NCBI GenBank assembly: GCA_015039465.1
Contig: MU130363.1
Coordinates: 411,672-475,671, forward strand
Source of the DNA: Phlegmacium glaucopus
Taxonomy: Eukaryota; Basidiomycota; Agaricomycetes; Agaricales; Cortinariaceae
DNA: 64,000 nt
Direction of reading: 5' to 3'
Shown: positions 1-10,107 of the stretch, piece after piece
Numbering within the stretch: position 1 is the stretch's first letter
How the letters are laid out: the number at the start of each line of letters is the position of its first letter
Translations under genes and position numbers: made by a program
The notes under the pieces: model-generated
Databases searched by the model: none
What the model was told of the DNA's origin: nothing
What the model saw: only the letters and a program-made list of their open reading frames with translations

Positions 1-571
1 ATCCCTCACCTACAGCCGAGCTAGAGCTGGAAAACATTCTTGTCAAAAGATCGTATTCATTTGGGCCATCCGTGACAGCGGTATGTATTTTGATTATGGT
101 ACTCGTTCTATTCTCAGTAATACCTGCTAGATCATATCCACTGGATCGAAAATGCTCTCGCACTAGCTTTAGAAAATGTACCTCCCTCTATCTCAATCGC
201 TGTGCAACTGTACATAACCGCCGCCACCACCTTGGACAACAACAGTTCTAAAGAAGATGTCTTCGAAATGGTCACTTATACCCGTGACAGCTCTACAATA
301 CTGCAATCGCCTTTTGTTCAAGTTTGCCAAGGAAGGCCTGATGTGAAATCGCTCATTTCGCAAGAGGTTGAAGAAGCTACAGGCAAGATTTCTATCAATG
401 GTAATTGCCACTTAACCCGCCTCCCTATGTTGAGCTTTAAAAACCTTCTGTATAGTTTGCGGGACTCATTCTCTAGCCAATGCTACCAGGAAGGCTATTC
501 GCACACCTCGTCTAATGGATATTCTGCGTGGTGGGCCAACTATCACGCTCCACGTTGAGGCCTTCGGATAG
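1..571 (+). CDS. Ferric reductase C-terminal part (FRE-A), 5' truncated by window start
   Basis: C-terminal NADPH-binding end of a plasma-membrane ferric reductase of the FRE/NOX superfamily, which passes electrons from NADPH through FAD and haem to extracellular Fe(III) or Cu(II). Three exons can be read: about 1-80 (ends WAIRDSG), 131-400 (starts HIHWIENAL) and 456-571 (VCGTHSLANATRKAIR, then ending in VEAFG and TAG at 569-571). Introns are at about 81-130 and 401-455. The same exon ends occur in three paralogues at 12.5-24.0 kb, so homology within the window supports the model. It lies on the opposite strand from the others and is separated from them by about 12 kb of housekeeping genes. 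The membrane and FAD domains lie outside the window, so intactness cannot be judged. Confidence 0.88.
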
Positions 572-1018
572 TCGGGCTCTGGTTGCCCAATTATCAGGTT
601 GGTGTGTTGAAAATACTAGGAAGAATGATTGCCAAACGAGGGACTTACGTGTAACGAAGCATATGCTTTCCTCTTGTTTTCCAGGATTCTACCCTTTGAA
701 AATGACAATAGAGCGTGGTATAGAACAATAGAGAGCAGTATAGAACAGTAAAAAGCAGTATAGGAACAAGGGGGAGTAGTATAGAACAGTATGGCTTCTT
801 TTTGCTTTCCGCCAAGTGTTTTTTTGGGGGATTTTACGAACTTTCTGAATGATTTCATTTTATTCCATCGGAATTGAAAGGTTAACGTTTAACTCAGTGG
901 GAAGCATGGAGATCTAGGTGGGATTTATGACAAACCGGTCTGTTGGGGTTGGCCTCACAGCCAAGACCAATAAAGGAATATATTCAATTGGAGAGGCATG
1001 GGGAGCATTACTTAACGG
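572..1018. other. Intergenic stretch between FRE-A and TSR3
   Basis: No gene is seen. The first 230 bases resemble the inverted sequence just downstream of FRE-C (16.73-16.92 kb), so the 3' flank was duplicated with the reductase gene. The stretch holds a small minisatellite, and the two flanking genes converge here. Confidence 0.6.
700..803. repeat. Minisatellite of AGCAGTATAGAACAGTA-like units
   Basis: About five imperfect copies of a 17-20 base unit containing AGTATAGAACA. A related array in reverse complement lies at 16,725-16,793 beyond the 3' end of FRE-C (CTACTGTTTTGTACT units). It appears to be part of the duplicated reductase 3' flank. Confidence 0.6.
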
Positions 1019-2315
1019 TTACTGAGTGTTTGCCTCGTCCAGGTCAGAGGTCGAGTCAGAATCAAGTGATTTGTGTTGGTGTAATCCATCATCTTCAGAC
1101 TCTTCGTCAGGAATGATTCCATGGTTTGGATTGGCAAAAAGGAGATCTTCAGGTTCACTTCCGGTCAAGTCTGAAAGATAGAATCGAATGAACATATTGA
1201 ATAAGTTAAGCACTTAAGCTGACACGAACCTTTCTTCCTTCGCGCTTCATTCCAGTCCACCTCCAAGTCATCCATGATCTTCTTTTGCGCTGCATCTATA
1301 TCGGCGGAGGTTTCACACTTTTGATAAATTTCGAGGAATGCTCTTGTAGAAAACAGCGTCTGAATTGTGATCGCAGGAGCACGCACATTGGAATTTACCG
1401 GTTGACTTTGTAGAATGATGTACCCCATCCGAATTTACTGAGGAGTTTTTCCGCATATGAATCAAAACCTGTTATGTAGAATGTTGCAGCGAGGGCCTCC
1501 ACACAATTCAACCTCCAAGGTTTGCCGTAGTTGGTCGGATTGGTTGCAAGTAAATAGGGAACTAAAATGTGGCTTTTAATATTAGCTGCGCCAAGTCCCT
1601 GGAATGGCAGGATACGCACGGAGACGTTCATGAGGACTCGCGATCTTACTAAAGGGAACATCATCCAGACGCGCCCAAGAGCATTCCACGACTGCAACAC
1701 CGGCGTTTAAGATATACTCACGATCGGACGGACTGACGGCCTGTGTACCCTTGGGACTTTTGAGAAATGACTTGGCTCAGCCATTCGCGGAGCTGAGCTC
1801 TCAGCTAGAAGAAACTCACGATACTACGATGCCTCTGAATCTGGAACCTATTTTGAGCTCTTTGATTAATCCTAGTCGAGATAATTTTTTGCCTGAGCAA
1901 CGACGTGGGTCACAATGATCGAAATCCTGGGGAGCACATGAGATAAGAATATTGACTATTTCAAGTGAAATATTTCCAAAAAGGCTCACCCACATAGCAA
2001 TTGGAACATCGATTTCGACTTCATCATCTTCCTCTGCGAGAATTATATTTGTGAGTACGAGACAATCGTTGACCCCAAGTCTGTACCTTCTGTCGACCCC
2101 TCTTGGTCGTCTTCGTTACCCGGTTCGTCAACAGCACTTTCCGGACGTTCCTCTACTCCAACCGAATCGATGGATCTCTGCCCGGTGTAGTCCCTTCCTG
2201 ATCCGCGTCCTTTGTGTCCAGTAAAGCCCCGACCAGGTGGCCTACCTGAGCCTCTTGTATGTTTGTGACCACGTCTGGACGAAGACGATGGGGTATTTGA
2301 ATTCTTTTTCACCAT
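1019..2315 (-). CDS. TSR3: 18S rRNA aminocarboxypropyltransferase (Tsr3)
   Basis: Tsr3 transfers the aminocarboxypropyl group from S-adenosylmethionine to a hypermodified uridine of 18S rRNA, late in cytoplasmic 40S maturation. Seven exons give an open 314-residue protein: 2315-2087, 2033-1990, 1926-1820, 1756-1620, 1561-1399, 1342-1230 and 1170-1019. Family signatures are in order: a basic N-terminus, [68 protein letters not shown] and LLSKFGWG. The C-terminus is acidic ([14 protein letters not shown]), as is usual for Tsr3. One GTGAGTAT-like site inside exon 4 is coding (REYILNAG), not an intron. The gene is divergent from mL41, with starts 130 bp apart. All splice joins keep frame and rebuild conserved blocks, so the model is strong. 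Confidence 0.93.
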
Positions 2316-2444
2316 TATCGAACTTTTACTTCATAAGCTAAGCGAGTCTCCATAACCTTCACGCTTGAGCATTATAACACAAGAGCGTGGGAAGATAAAT
2401 ATTTCATAACTAATAATAATATTCATTCCACCCTTGCTCGAACC
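2316..2444. promoter_or_regulatory. Shared divergent promoter of TSR3 and mL41
   Basis: Only 129 bases separate the two start codons, which point away from each other. The region is AT-rich near the mL41 end (AATAATAATATT). Both genes serve ribosome production, cytosolic and mitochondrial, so co-expression from one nucleosome-free region is plausible. No specific factor site was recognised. Confidence 0.55.
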
Positions 2445-3127
2445 ATGATCCCCACAGCAGCCAGACTTTCGAAGGCTTCGAGACTATCACTCACCCCAAA
2501 ACGCGGTAACAAGGACTTCTACAAAGGTCTGTTCTTCCAGTATGGATCATATACAATTGCTGATGCCAAGCTTGTTTAGGAACACGACAGGCATTCCTGC
2601 CTGGTGGACGTCGTACAGGAGCTCCAGGTAAACATGTAGTTGGCGGTAAGGCGAAGTACCGTCTTTTGGATGAGAAAGTTCGTGTCTATGTTGCCCCTCC
2701 TATACATGAGATTGAATCATCACCCGTACGTGTTTTTCTTCCAGCAATTTTGCATATCAATCTTGAACTCGTTATTCCTTAAATCTAGCTCAAGCCATAT
2801 GTTGCCATGGGCACCAGACTTTCAGATGATGAAGAAATTGCTGTCTTTGGCCGGTTTCGTGGTCCAATGGGCCTGACACCAAAACACTTCCTCCGAGTTG
2901 CACGAGAACATACATACGCGCTTCAAAATCCTGAATCCGCTCAAAAAGGTTCACAAGAGACACCAGATTGGATGATGGCTAGGATTCGTCTGGGAACGAC
3001 GCCAAGTTCCCAGCAAGGACTTTCGGTTAAGGAGACGCAACCAGTAACTGCTCCTGGTGCCAAGGGACCACGGGAGGCGGCCAATCGACAACAGAAGCCG
3101 TTAAGAGAATTGGAAGTTGTAGAATAG
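2445..3127 (+). CDS. Mitochondrial large-subunit ribosomal protein mL41 (yeast Mrpl27 family)
   Basis: Nuclear-encoded mitoribosome protein. Three exons, 2445-2526, 2580-2725 and 2789-3127, give 188 residues. The short N-terminus MIPTAARLSKASRLSLTPKR is Arg/Ser/Leu-rich like a mitochondrial presequence. The family core is clear: RGNKDFYKGTR, a Gly/Lys-rich loop (GGRRTGAPGKH), then a KVRVYVAPP block followed across the second intron by LKPYVA. The C-terminal extension of about 110 residues is less conserved and rich in Gln/Pro near its end. The start is chosen because it gives the presequence and lies just upstream of the conserved block. The first codon after each splice join keeps frame. Confidence 0.88.
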
Positions 3128-3751
3128 TCTCTGGTACTCTTATCTTTTCCTCACCAGGTCATTTACTAATTATTAGTCTCCTTTAGTCATTGTTACTCAT
3201 AATGAGACAAAGATAATCTCTCTAAAATCAGAAGTACGGGGAAACATCTCGTGTATAATGCAGTCATGAGTATCCCTTCCTATCAAATGGTTCTCAGGGC
3301 AGGTCCTACTTTCCTCCCTTTCGCGATCGAAGGGTACTATTTTCGACCTTTGTTCTCATCGACCTTGCCATCGTAATGTGATAACTTTCCATGGTCCCAC
3401 TAAGAATATTAATTGAGCCCCCACAACGACATGTCCAGATACGTCTGCATTTCGCTCTCATTGACCATAGGATTTCACTTTATCTTCAGTCTACCTTGGG
3501 GTTGGGCAGATATATGATGGCATACCGGCCTTAGTCAAACCCCCAGACGAATACATTTGAACATTAACAGCTTACGACCCAGGGCTTAGCCACGCGATCG
3601 TCCGGCAAAATATTTTATAACACCTGGAGCTGGTCTCTGTCTAGTCAATGGAGCCCGTTCTACTTCACAAACGCAACAAAAAATGTCTTAGACACGCGTC
3701 TAGTCTTTAATTTGTCAACTTCCTCCCACTTTCCTTAACATTAACAGAAAC
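3128..3751 (+). other. Intergenic stretch upstream of the SDR gene
   Basis: No gene or RNA was recognised in these 624 bases. It holds the 3' end of mL41 and presumably the SDR promoter. The last 30 bases before the SDR start are pyrimidine-rich, as is common in basidiomycete leaders. Confidence 0.5.
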
Positions 3752-4882
3752 ATGCCTACGGCAAGCTCTCCATTACCTATCGGTGTCGCAGCTGTACTTG
3801 CATCTGCAATGCCTACTAGGACCGCTTTCAGTACATTCGCCTTGGTTGGCCGTATCGCCCTCGTCACAGGTGGGCAGCGAGGAATAGGTCTCGAAATTGC
3901 TCTCGCTCTTGCTGAAGCAGGTGCTGTCGTATACTGTCTTGATCTACCCAAGACCCCGGATGAAGACTGGTTCAAGGTACAGAGATATGTTAGCGAACTC
4001 CCGAGTCTTGGCACTAGCTCGCGAGGGAAGAGCTTGAACGGCCGGTTGGAGTATATATCTGCTGATGTAGCTAACCAGAGTGTGATGTGGGCTCAGGCGG
4101 AGGATATTGCGAATGCAGAGGGCAGGTTGGATATTTGTGTTGCAAACGCGGGGATTTTGAGAGGTGCAGAGTGTTTGGATTATCCAGCGGATGAATTTCA
4201 GCAAGTGTGTCAGGTTCCCCCTATTTATTTATTTTTGCGCTGAGCATGCTGCTTGCATTCTGTCGATAGATCATTGATGTCAACGTCAATGGTGTTCTGT
4301 ACACTGCGCAAGCTGCTGGTAGACAGATGGAAAGACTGGGCTTGCCAGGCAGCATCATCATGATTGGTAGCATGAGCGGAAGTATCACTAATCAGGTATG
4401 ATTTACAGTCGATGTGCTTATTTGCATTGAACACCAATCTTTCTTTGGGTAGGGAATGCATTGGACGGCTTACAATACCAGCAAAGCTGCCGTTCTTCAA
4501 ATGGCTCGCTCTATGGCTTGTGAATTAGGACCAAAGAAAATTCGCGTCAACTCCATTAGCCCAGGCTATATATACACTGAGTAAATTCTCTTTTTTTTCT
4601 CGTCTTCTTTTATCGCATCTAATTTTCCTCGGTGTCTGCAAGCATGACCAAGGCGTTCCTGGTTGAGAAGCCCCACTTGACTGCACAGTGGTGCTCTCAG
4701 AACCCACTCGGCCGTTTGGGAATGCCGCATGAGCTTCGTGGTGTGGCCCTTTGGCTGGCGGGGGATGGTTCTACGTTTTGCACTGGGAGCGAGTGAGTTG
4801 ATTTTCTAGCCCGGCTTCATATTGCGAGAATACTTACATCTCCTACAGTATCATCGTTGACGGCGGACATCGTGCCTGGTGA
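3752..4882 (+). CDS. Classical short-chain dehydrogenase/reductase, polyol dehydrogenase-like
   Basis: NAD(P)-dependent oxidoreductase of the SDR family. Five exons (3752-4204, 4270-4395, 4453-4580, 4643-4792, 4849-4882) encode 296 residues. Visible motifs: cofactor loop TGGQRGIG, acidic residue after the second strand (YCLDLP), a DVAN-type adenine loop, NAG, catalytic Ser in IMIGSMSGS, catalytic YNTSK, and SPGYIYTDM after the active site. The C-terminal DGGHRAW matches the xDGGxxxW ending common in fungal mannitol, arabinitol or sorbose-reductase-like SDRs. That resemblance suggests a sugar or polyol substrate but does not prove it. An Asp after the second strand usually favours NAD over NADP. 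No partner gene is adjacent. Confidence 0.87.
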
Positions 4883-5075
4883 ATAGTAATTCATGTGCCG
4901 TCCCATTTGTATACGCCTTGTCTGTCGTCTGTATAATGCTTTTATTTGGTATGAAAGTGAAATGGCAGTCATCCATGTAACGTTGACTCATTATCTGCTA
5001 TATGTGAGACGAAGTACAATTACAATACAGAAATACAAAAAATGTTATCAACGTTTTGCTAACGCGATACCCCGT

Positions 5076-5402
5076 CTAAGTACAATCGCAGGCCTTGTCA
5101 CTGGTGGTGCATCCGCAAGTATCAGAAGTGGCGGAGCATACACACTGTATTGGTGATGATGATGTACGTTAGGCCAACGTCAACTAGGCTGAGCAGCAAA
5201 CAAACGATACCTTGTCAGTGTGGGCTTTGTCCTGTGCTTTGTTGTTAGGGCATTGTGCGCAGTCGCATTTGCCTTTGGAGCAAGAGCAGCCTGTTCCAGA
5301 GGGACCGCAGGCGCTAATTAAAAAGGATTATTAAGTACAAGTAAAGGGACCATGATTATGAACTTACCCGCAGTTGCTTTGGCATGTACAGTCAGATGGC
5401 AT
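5076..5402 (-). CDS. Small Cys-rich metallothionein
   Basis: Metal-binding protein predicted to chelate Cu(I), Zn(II) or Cd(II) in the cytosol. Three tiny exons, 5402-5368, 5313-5211 and 5144-5076, join in frame to 68 residues with 15 Cys and no aromatic residue apart from any lost by error. Cys lie in CxC, CxxC and CxCxxC patterns: MPSDCTCQSNCG, ACGPSGTGCSCSKGKCDC and CVCSATSDTCGC. The middle, NNKAQDKAHTDK, is Cys-free and looks like a linker between an N-terminal 9-Cys and a C-terminal 6-Cys cluster, similar in layout to metallothioneins known from mushrooms. Exons this short are missed by ORF scanning. The intron ends are canonical and the stop is TAG. A TATA-like box sits 54 bases upstream. 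Confidence 0.88.
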
Positions 5403-5455
5403 CGTGGGTTGTTGTTGGAGAAAGAATATGGTCACTTGTTTTGGCAAGCAAAGAG

Positions 5456-5464
5456 TTTTATATT
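5456..5464 (-). promoter_or_regulatory. TATA box of the metallothionein gene
   Basis: AATATAAAA on the minus strand, about 54 bases before the ATG. Spacing and sequence suit a strongly inducible fungal promoter. No certain metal-response element was found nearby. Confidence 0.5.
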
Positions 5465-6367
5465 GACTCAAAGGTATGACGCACATACGAGACAAGTAGT
5501 ACTTGAACGAGTAATTCGATCGTGATTCGATAAGCATCCGCGCGTATGTGCCTCAAGGCTCTGGTAGCGCTACTGCAGCGGCCAGATCGGCTGGGGAAAT
5601 AAAATAAAATCGACTGACGTCGAAAGAGGATGCTTGGCGTGTAAAATTAAACACAACGACGATACCAAAACAGTGAAAATAGCTGTGAAATGGGGATGCA
5701 AAAATTGAGCATACCTCGCCGTCCAAAAGCACAACAAATACCTTAAATTTGCTGCTCAAGCTCGTGCAGGACGTCGCCTGGGGGAACCTGCCGAAATCAC
5801 ACCTGGAAGTCTGGAGCTGGTTATCGAGGGCCCTTAATTTCTTTTTTCGGATGGCCTGCACCATAGAATAAAACAAAAGACGCGGGTAAGGGGAAGGCTT
5901 GAGCCAAACCTCGACTGAGTATCTAAAAATTTTGAGTTAACTTTTTCATGCCAGAGGGTCGGATGGATTATATGTAGCTTCCCGACAGCAATAGCACCAC
6001 TTGATGATATTCAGGTTTTTATCTTGGGGTTTAGTTGTGGAGAAGTAGATAGATGCGTGATGTAACTTCAGGAACTGAACCAAGATTGCGTATTGGCATG
6101 GGGCGGTTTTTTAGACAAGCCTGTAGCTCTTGGCTGAAGGAGCCGACCTCCGAGTTTAGGATTACGCGGTGGTAATAGTCAAGCTGGGACTCTGTACATT
6201 GTCGGGTGAAGAAGTAGATGGATGCGTCAGGAACTGAACCTAGATTGCGTAGGTGATGTAAAGCGCTTTTTCATTGTTCAAGTCTGTAGCTCGGGGCTGG
6301 AGGACGACCAAGTCAAGGAGCCGACCTCCAAGTTTTGATGATTACAAATAAAGCTAAAGTCTTCATC
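5465..6367. other. Intergenic region with a duplicated block upstream of NOC4
   Basis: No convincing gene. A 107-codon open frame on the minus strand (5553-5876) lacks any recognised motif and is not called. The right half holds two imperfect direct copies of a block of about 120 bases, described separately. Confidence 0.5.
6039..6336. repeat. Imperfect direct repeat upstream of NOC4 (about 6039-6157 and 6208-6336)
   Basis: Both copies share AGAAGTAGATRGATGCGT, CAGGAACTGAACC, AGATTGCGTA, GTCTGTAGCTC and GGAGCCGACCTCC in the same order. Indels account for the length difference. The second copy ends at the NOC4 start region, so the duplication lies in its promoter. Confidence 0.75.
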
Positions 6368-8574
6368 ATGCCTCCACCATCAAAACGAAGAAAAACAGAG
6401 AAAGATGCATTCAAACGACTTGAAGACGACCTTCACGACTCCGTGTCCAAGAATGGTTCCCTAAATAGTTTGGCAGATCTACTTGGACTGGCATACACTC
6501 TCGAAGATCCTCATGACACTTCCAAAGCAATCTACGCACTTTACAGAGTCTTTGTCGTCATCATATCCAACAACAAACTAGACCCTGGCGGCGATGAGGC
6601 TGCTAAAGTTGTGAAAGCATGGATTTGGAAACAGTTTCAGTCATATGTCGATTTTTTGGCAAGCCTTCTACAGGACGAAGAAAAGTTTCTGCGCGTAAGA
6701 ATTGATCCATTTTATTATTCAAAAAATGAAAAACTGAAATATACATTTTCTATTATGTAGACATCATCCCTGCAGATTATGTTTTCGTTGCTCAAACATC
6801 TATCATCGTCCTATACGAAATCTTCCCAAAAATTTCAGCCCCAATTCCATTCGTCTCATTTCCGAAAAATTGTGTCAGCTCTTCTCTTCTGTCCACGGTC
6901 TCTCCGAAAATCGTCGCCGTCTCCCTCACGAGATGACCTTTTGGATTCTGATGTTTTAACACAGTTCCTTGAATCATGGCTTGACGTCAATGACGATATT
7001 CGTTGGTTCTTCCTCCGAGAGGCAGCGTATGTTATATCGTCTCTGTGCCTCCAATCCATTGTAAAAACTCATATTTCTTTCAGGACTTTAATTAAAAACG
7101 ACTCTCCTAAAAATGTTGCTACCAACGCGCTTTCGATCCTCGAGCGGTTGACAACCTTTCCAACGGAACAGACTGAGCTCAACTCTTTCTGGGTCGCCGA
7201 ATTAGCAACGAAACCCCCAAAACTGAAGCAAACTCCAAAGAAAGGATCCACAGATGCGGACTTTTCCGATGAAGAAATCGATGACCAAGCTAACAAGGAT
7301 GAAAACGACGACTGGCGAAAATTCTTTGATGACGAGCAGGTTTCCGCTGATAGCGGTAAAATGACAGGAGGACCTGGCCCCCGATTGCACAAAATGACCA
7401 TCCATCAATCTTTGCATTCCCTTGGTTCTCATAGAGCAGTCTTTACTCGCGCATGGCTGACGCTCCTTCCCCGCTTGTCGGGTCGGTCAGAGAGTTTTAA
7501 AACTTTGACTACGCGAGCACTTAATATCATGCATCGAGGAATTCTGCCTCATCTCACAAGACCTCTTTTGGTGATGGACTGGATTGGAGAATGTGTCGAC
7601 CTTGGTCAGTTCCATTGACCTTAATCTCTTTTTTTTTGTGATTTTGACTAAAAGACATAAACAGGTGGATCTGTTGGCTTACTTGCCTTAAATGCACTGT
7701 TCGTGCTAATGCGGGACTATAATCTGTATGTTCACGCCTTATTATTGCTTTGCCCTTTATTAAACTCTCGTTCTGACGGGGCTGTCCAGTGATTACCCAT
7801 CGTTCTACTCCCGTCTTTATGCTTTTCTTGATCGTGATGTTCTGCATCTCAAGCATAGAGCGCGTTTCTTCCGACTGACTGAATTATTCCTGAGCTCCAC
7901 GTATGTCCCTCCCGCCCCCTGTGTAGCTCTGATTGATTTTTTAAACTTCTAGACACTTGCCATCAACACTTCTTGCATCGTTCATCAAGCGGCTCTCCAG
8001 ACTGTCACTCACGGCACCACCAGCTGCCATCATTATGGTTGTCCCATTCACCTATAACCTCCTAAAGCGACATCCAGCCTTGATGGTCATGATTCATCGT
8101 GCTGAAGTTGACGAACTAAATGGTTTGTAAAATTTCTTCAGGTCGACTGGATGCTCAACTTACCAAAACCCATAGATCCCTTTTTACCTTGTGAGACGGA
8201 TCCTCTGCGGACACAAGCACTGGATAGCTCTCTTTGGGAACTTCTTTCTCATGCAACACATTATCACGCGCCAGTCTCTACAATGTGCAAGGTTTTCTCA
8301 GAGGCCTTTACAAAACCCGGCTATTCGATGGAAGACTTCTTAGATCACACGTATAACACGGTACGGGCTTCTTTTCTCCCACTGTAACTATTGGTGTTAA
8401 TGTTTATTTTTGTTGCAGTTGTTTGAAACGGAGATTAATAGAAAAGTTAAGCGAGAACCTGCTTTAGGGATGGAATCGATGATAAGGATGTTTCCTGATC
8501 CACAGGCCCAAGAGATTGGGTCCGAGGTCGTCGACCCGAGGGACATTGTTGGCGATTTATGGACCTTTGGCTAG
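6368..8574 (+). CDS. NOC4: Nucleolar complex protein 4 (Noc4, CBF/Mak21 family)
   Basis: Noc4 works with Nop14 in nucleolar maturation and export of the 40S subunit. The start at 6368 (MPPPSKRRKTEK) is chosen over an in-frame ATG at 6335 because it begins with the basic nuclear-signal-like stretch typical of the family. Exons run from 6368 across several short introns, for example at about 6696-6760, 7029-7082, 7605-7664, 7726-7789, 7901-7953, 8037-8142 and 8363-8419. The strongest family block is near the C-terminus: DYPSFYSRLYAFLD, KHRARFFRLTELFLSSTHLP, FIKRLSRLSLTAPPAAI and VPFTYNLLKRHP. A central acidic insert (DADFSDEEIDDQ) is less conserved. It ends with DLWTFG and TAG. Intron borders are approximate. 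It converges with the His-rich gene, leaving 178 bases between stops. Confidence 0.92.
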
Positions 8575-8752
8575 TGTTGTCAATGTTGTTTTGAAAACGC
8601 ACTTCAAGAGCAAGTCAAGCAGAAAAGCATTGCCAACTCTTAACTTGATACTAATATTTAAGTAACTCCTAAGGCGTCAACGAATACATAGGTGAATACA
8701 CGCTTGCGACAGTGTGATGAGTGAGCAATAAGGACTACGCTACTGTTCTTGT

Positions 8753-10107
8753 TCAGTCAAGGTCAAGGTCATCGTCAAACCGTTCAAAAAGACCTTCGCC
8801 CATGAGCTCGTAATCGAGGCCTCGTTCGAGGAGCTCGTCGTCAAAGTCTCGCTGACCAAGGGATTGTTGTTGGTCATGGAGTTCGTGTTTCGCAGGAGGC
8901 TGGTGAGCATGAGGGCTATAGGAGTGTAATAGGTTAGAAAGATGCCTCAAAAAGATAGTGAACACAATATGGAAAACATACCCATGTGAGTGTCCGTGAG
9001 TCTGGCTGTTGGTCATTCCGTCATGGTGACCGTGTCGGTTCCTGTGAGGGTGAGGAACACCAGCAGCACTATAAAAAGTGTAAAGGGTTAAAAAGATACC
9101 TCAAACTGAGTAGTAAACACAATATGAAGACATACCCATCTGATTGTGGCTGTGGGGAACCGGCATTGGCATCAGCAGCGTCCCCGACTTCACGACGGAA
9201 TAGCCTGGAATGGGTAAAGATAAGATTCGACAAGTACATGAACGACATAAATCGAGACTTACAGACTGAGCGCTCCTTTTGCGAAGTTACCAAAATTGAA
9301 TTTACGGCGAGCAAGGTCCATGTATTCGGGGTCGTCTTGTCTGGCCTCCAATTCAAGCCTGGAATGGGTTAGGGTTAACATTCGACAAGGTATATGAACC
9401 CACATAAATAGAGACTTACACGTCAAGGTCTCGCTGACCAAGGGATTGTTCTTGAGATTGGTGTTTCTGGTGAGCATGAGCACTATAAGAGTGTAATGGG
9501 TTAGAAAGATGCCTCAAAAAAAAATAGTAAACGCAATATGGAAAACATACCCATTTGGATGTGAGTGTCCGGGATTCTGCATTCCGTCATGGTGTCTGTG
9601 TCGGTGAGAGTGAGGAACACCAGCACTATAAAAAGTGTAAAGGATTAGAAAGATGCCTCAAACAGAGTAGTAAACACAATATGAAGACATACCCATCCGA
9701 TTGTGGCGGTGGCTGTGGGGAACCGGCATTGGGATCAGCACCGTCCCCCAATTCACGACGGAATAGCCTGGAGTGGGTTGAGATTAGATTCGACAAGTAT
9801 ATGAACGACATAAATCGAGACTTACAGACTGAGTGCTCCTTTTGCGAAGTTTCCAAAATTGAATTTACGACGAGCAAGGTCCATGTATTCGGGTTCATCT
9901 TGTCTGGCAAACAATTCTAACATCTCACGGGCAAAGACAGCATCTTCAACTTCATCGAGTTCACGGCTGAAAAGGTGAGGCTCAGAAACGGGTGGGAAGA
10001 ATAGCTTAAACAACATAAACTGACGTTTCAATATCCCATATCGATGAAGCAAAAGTGGATGAGATGATAAGGCTAGAAAGAGCCAGGGAGGTGAGTAATT
10101 TAACCAT
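8753..10107 (-). CDS. Secreted His-rich protein with duplicated exon blocks and dibasic-flanked peptides
   Basis: No known family was recognised. Spliced, it gives about 280 residues. The start at 10107 opens a clear signal peptide (MVKLLTSLALSSLIISSTFA). Two tandem blocks follow. Each has ARQD[ED]PEYMDLARR, then KFNFGNFAKGALSLLF, then RRE[LV]GD.A[DA].NAGSPQP, then a His-rich stretch (HSHRHRHHDG / HRNRHGHHDG, HSHPNG / HGHSHG) and a Gln-rich piece ending SLGQRD[LF]D. The C-terminus is acidic (RFDDDLDLD). The peptide between the two RR pairs is identical in both blocks, as expected for a Kex2-processed repeat precursor. The His-rich parts could bind metal. At least eight introns of 57-68 nt occur, and seven fall into two near-identical groups. 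Function is unknown, and both the peptide and metal ideas are inference. Confidence 0.8.
8916..9692 (-). repeat. Four near-identical introns (class 1) in the His-rich gene
   Basis: Introns at 8981-8916, 9135-9069, 9550-9483 and 9692-9626 are 66-68 nt long. They share GTATGT at the donor, an internal AGGCATCTTTCTAACC-like branch region (AGGTATCTTTTTAACC in the second copy) and a TATAG or TAGTG acceptor region. A second class of about 58 nt (GTAAGTCTC.ATTTATGT..TTCAT) lies at about 9206-9263, 9358-9420 and 9768-9825. Confidence 0.8.

Noticed and set aside
1690..1725. Mini-intron GTGAGTATAT..TTGCAG inside TSR3
   Set aside because: Only 30 nt, and reading through gives the family sequence [20 protein letters not shown].
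5553..5876. 107-codon minus-strand open frame between the metallothionein gene and NOC4
   Set aside because: No motif or homologue recognised; composition resembles intergenic sequence.
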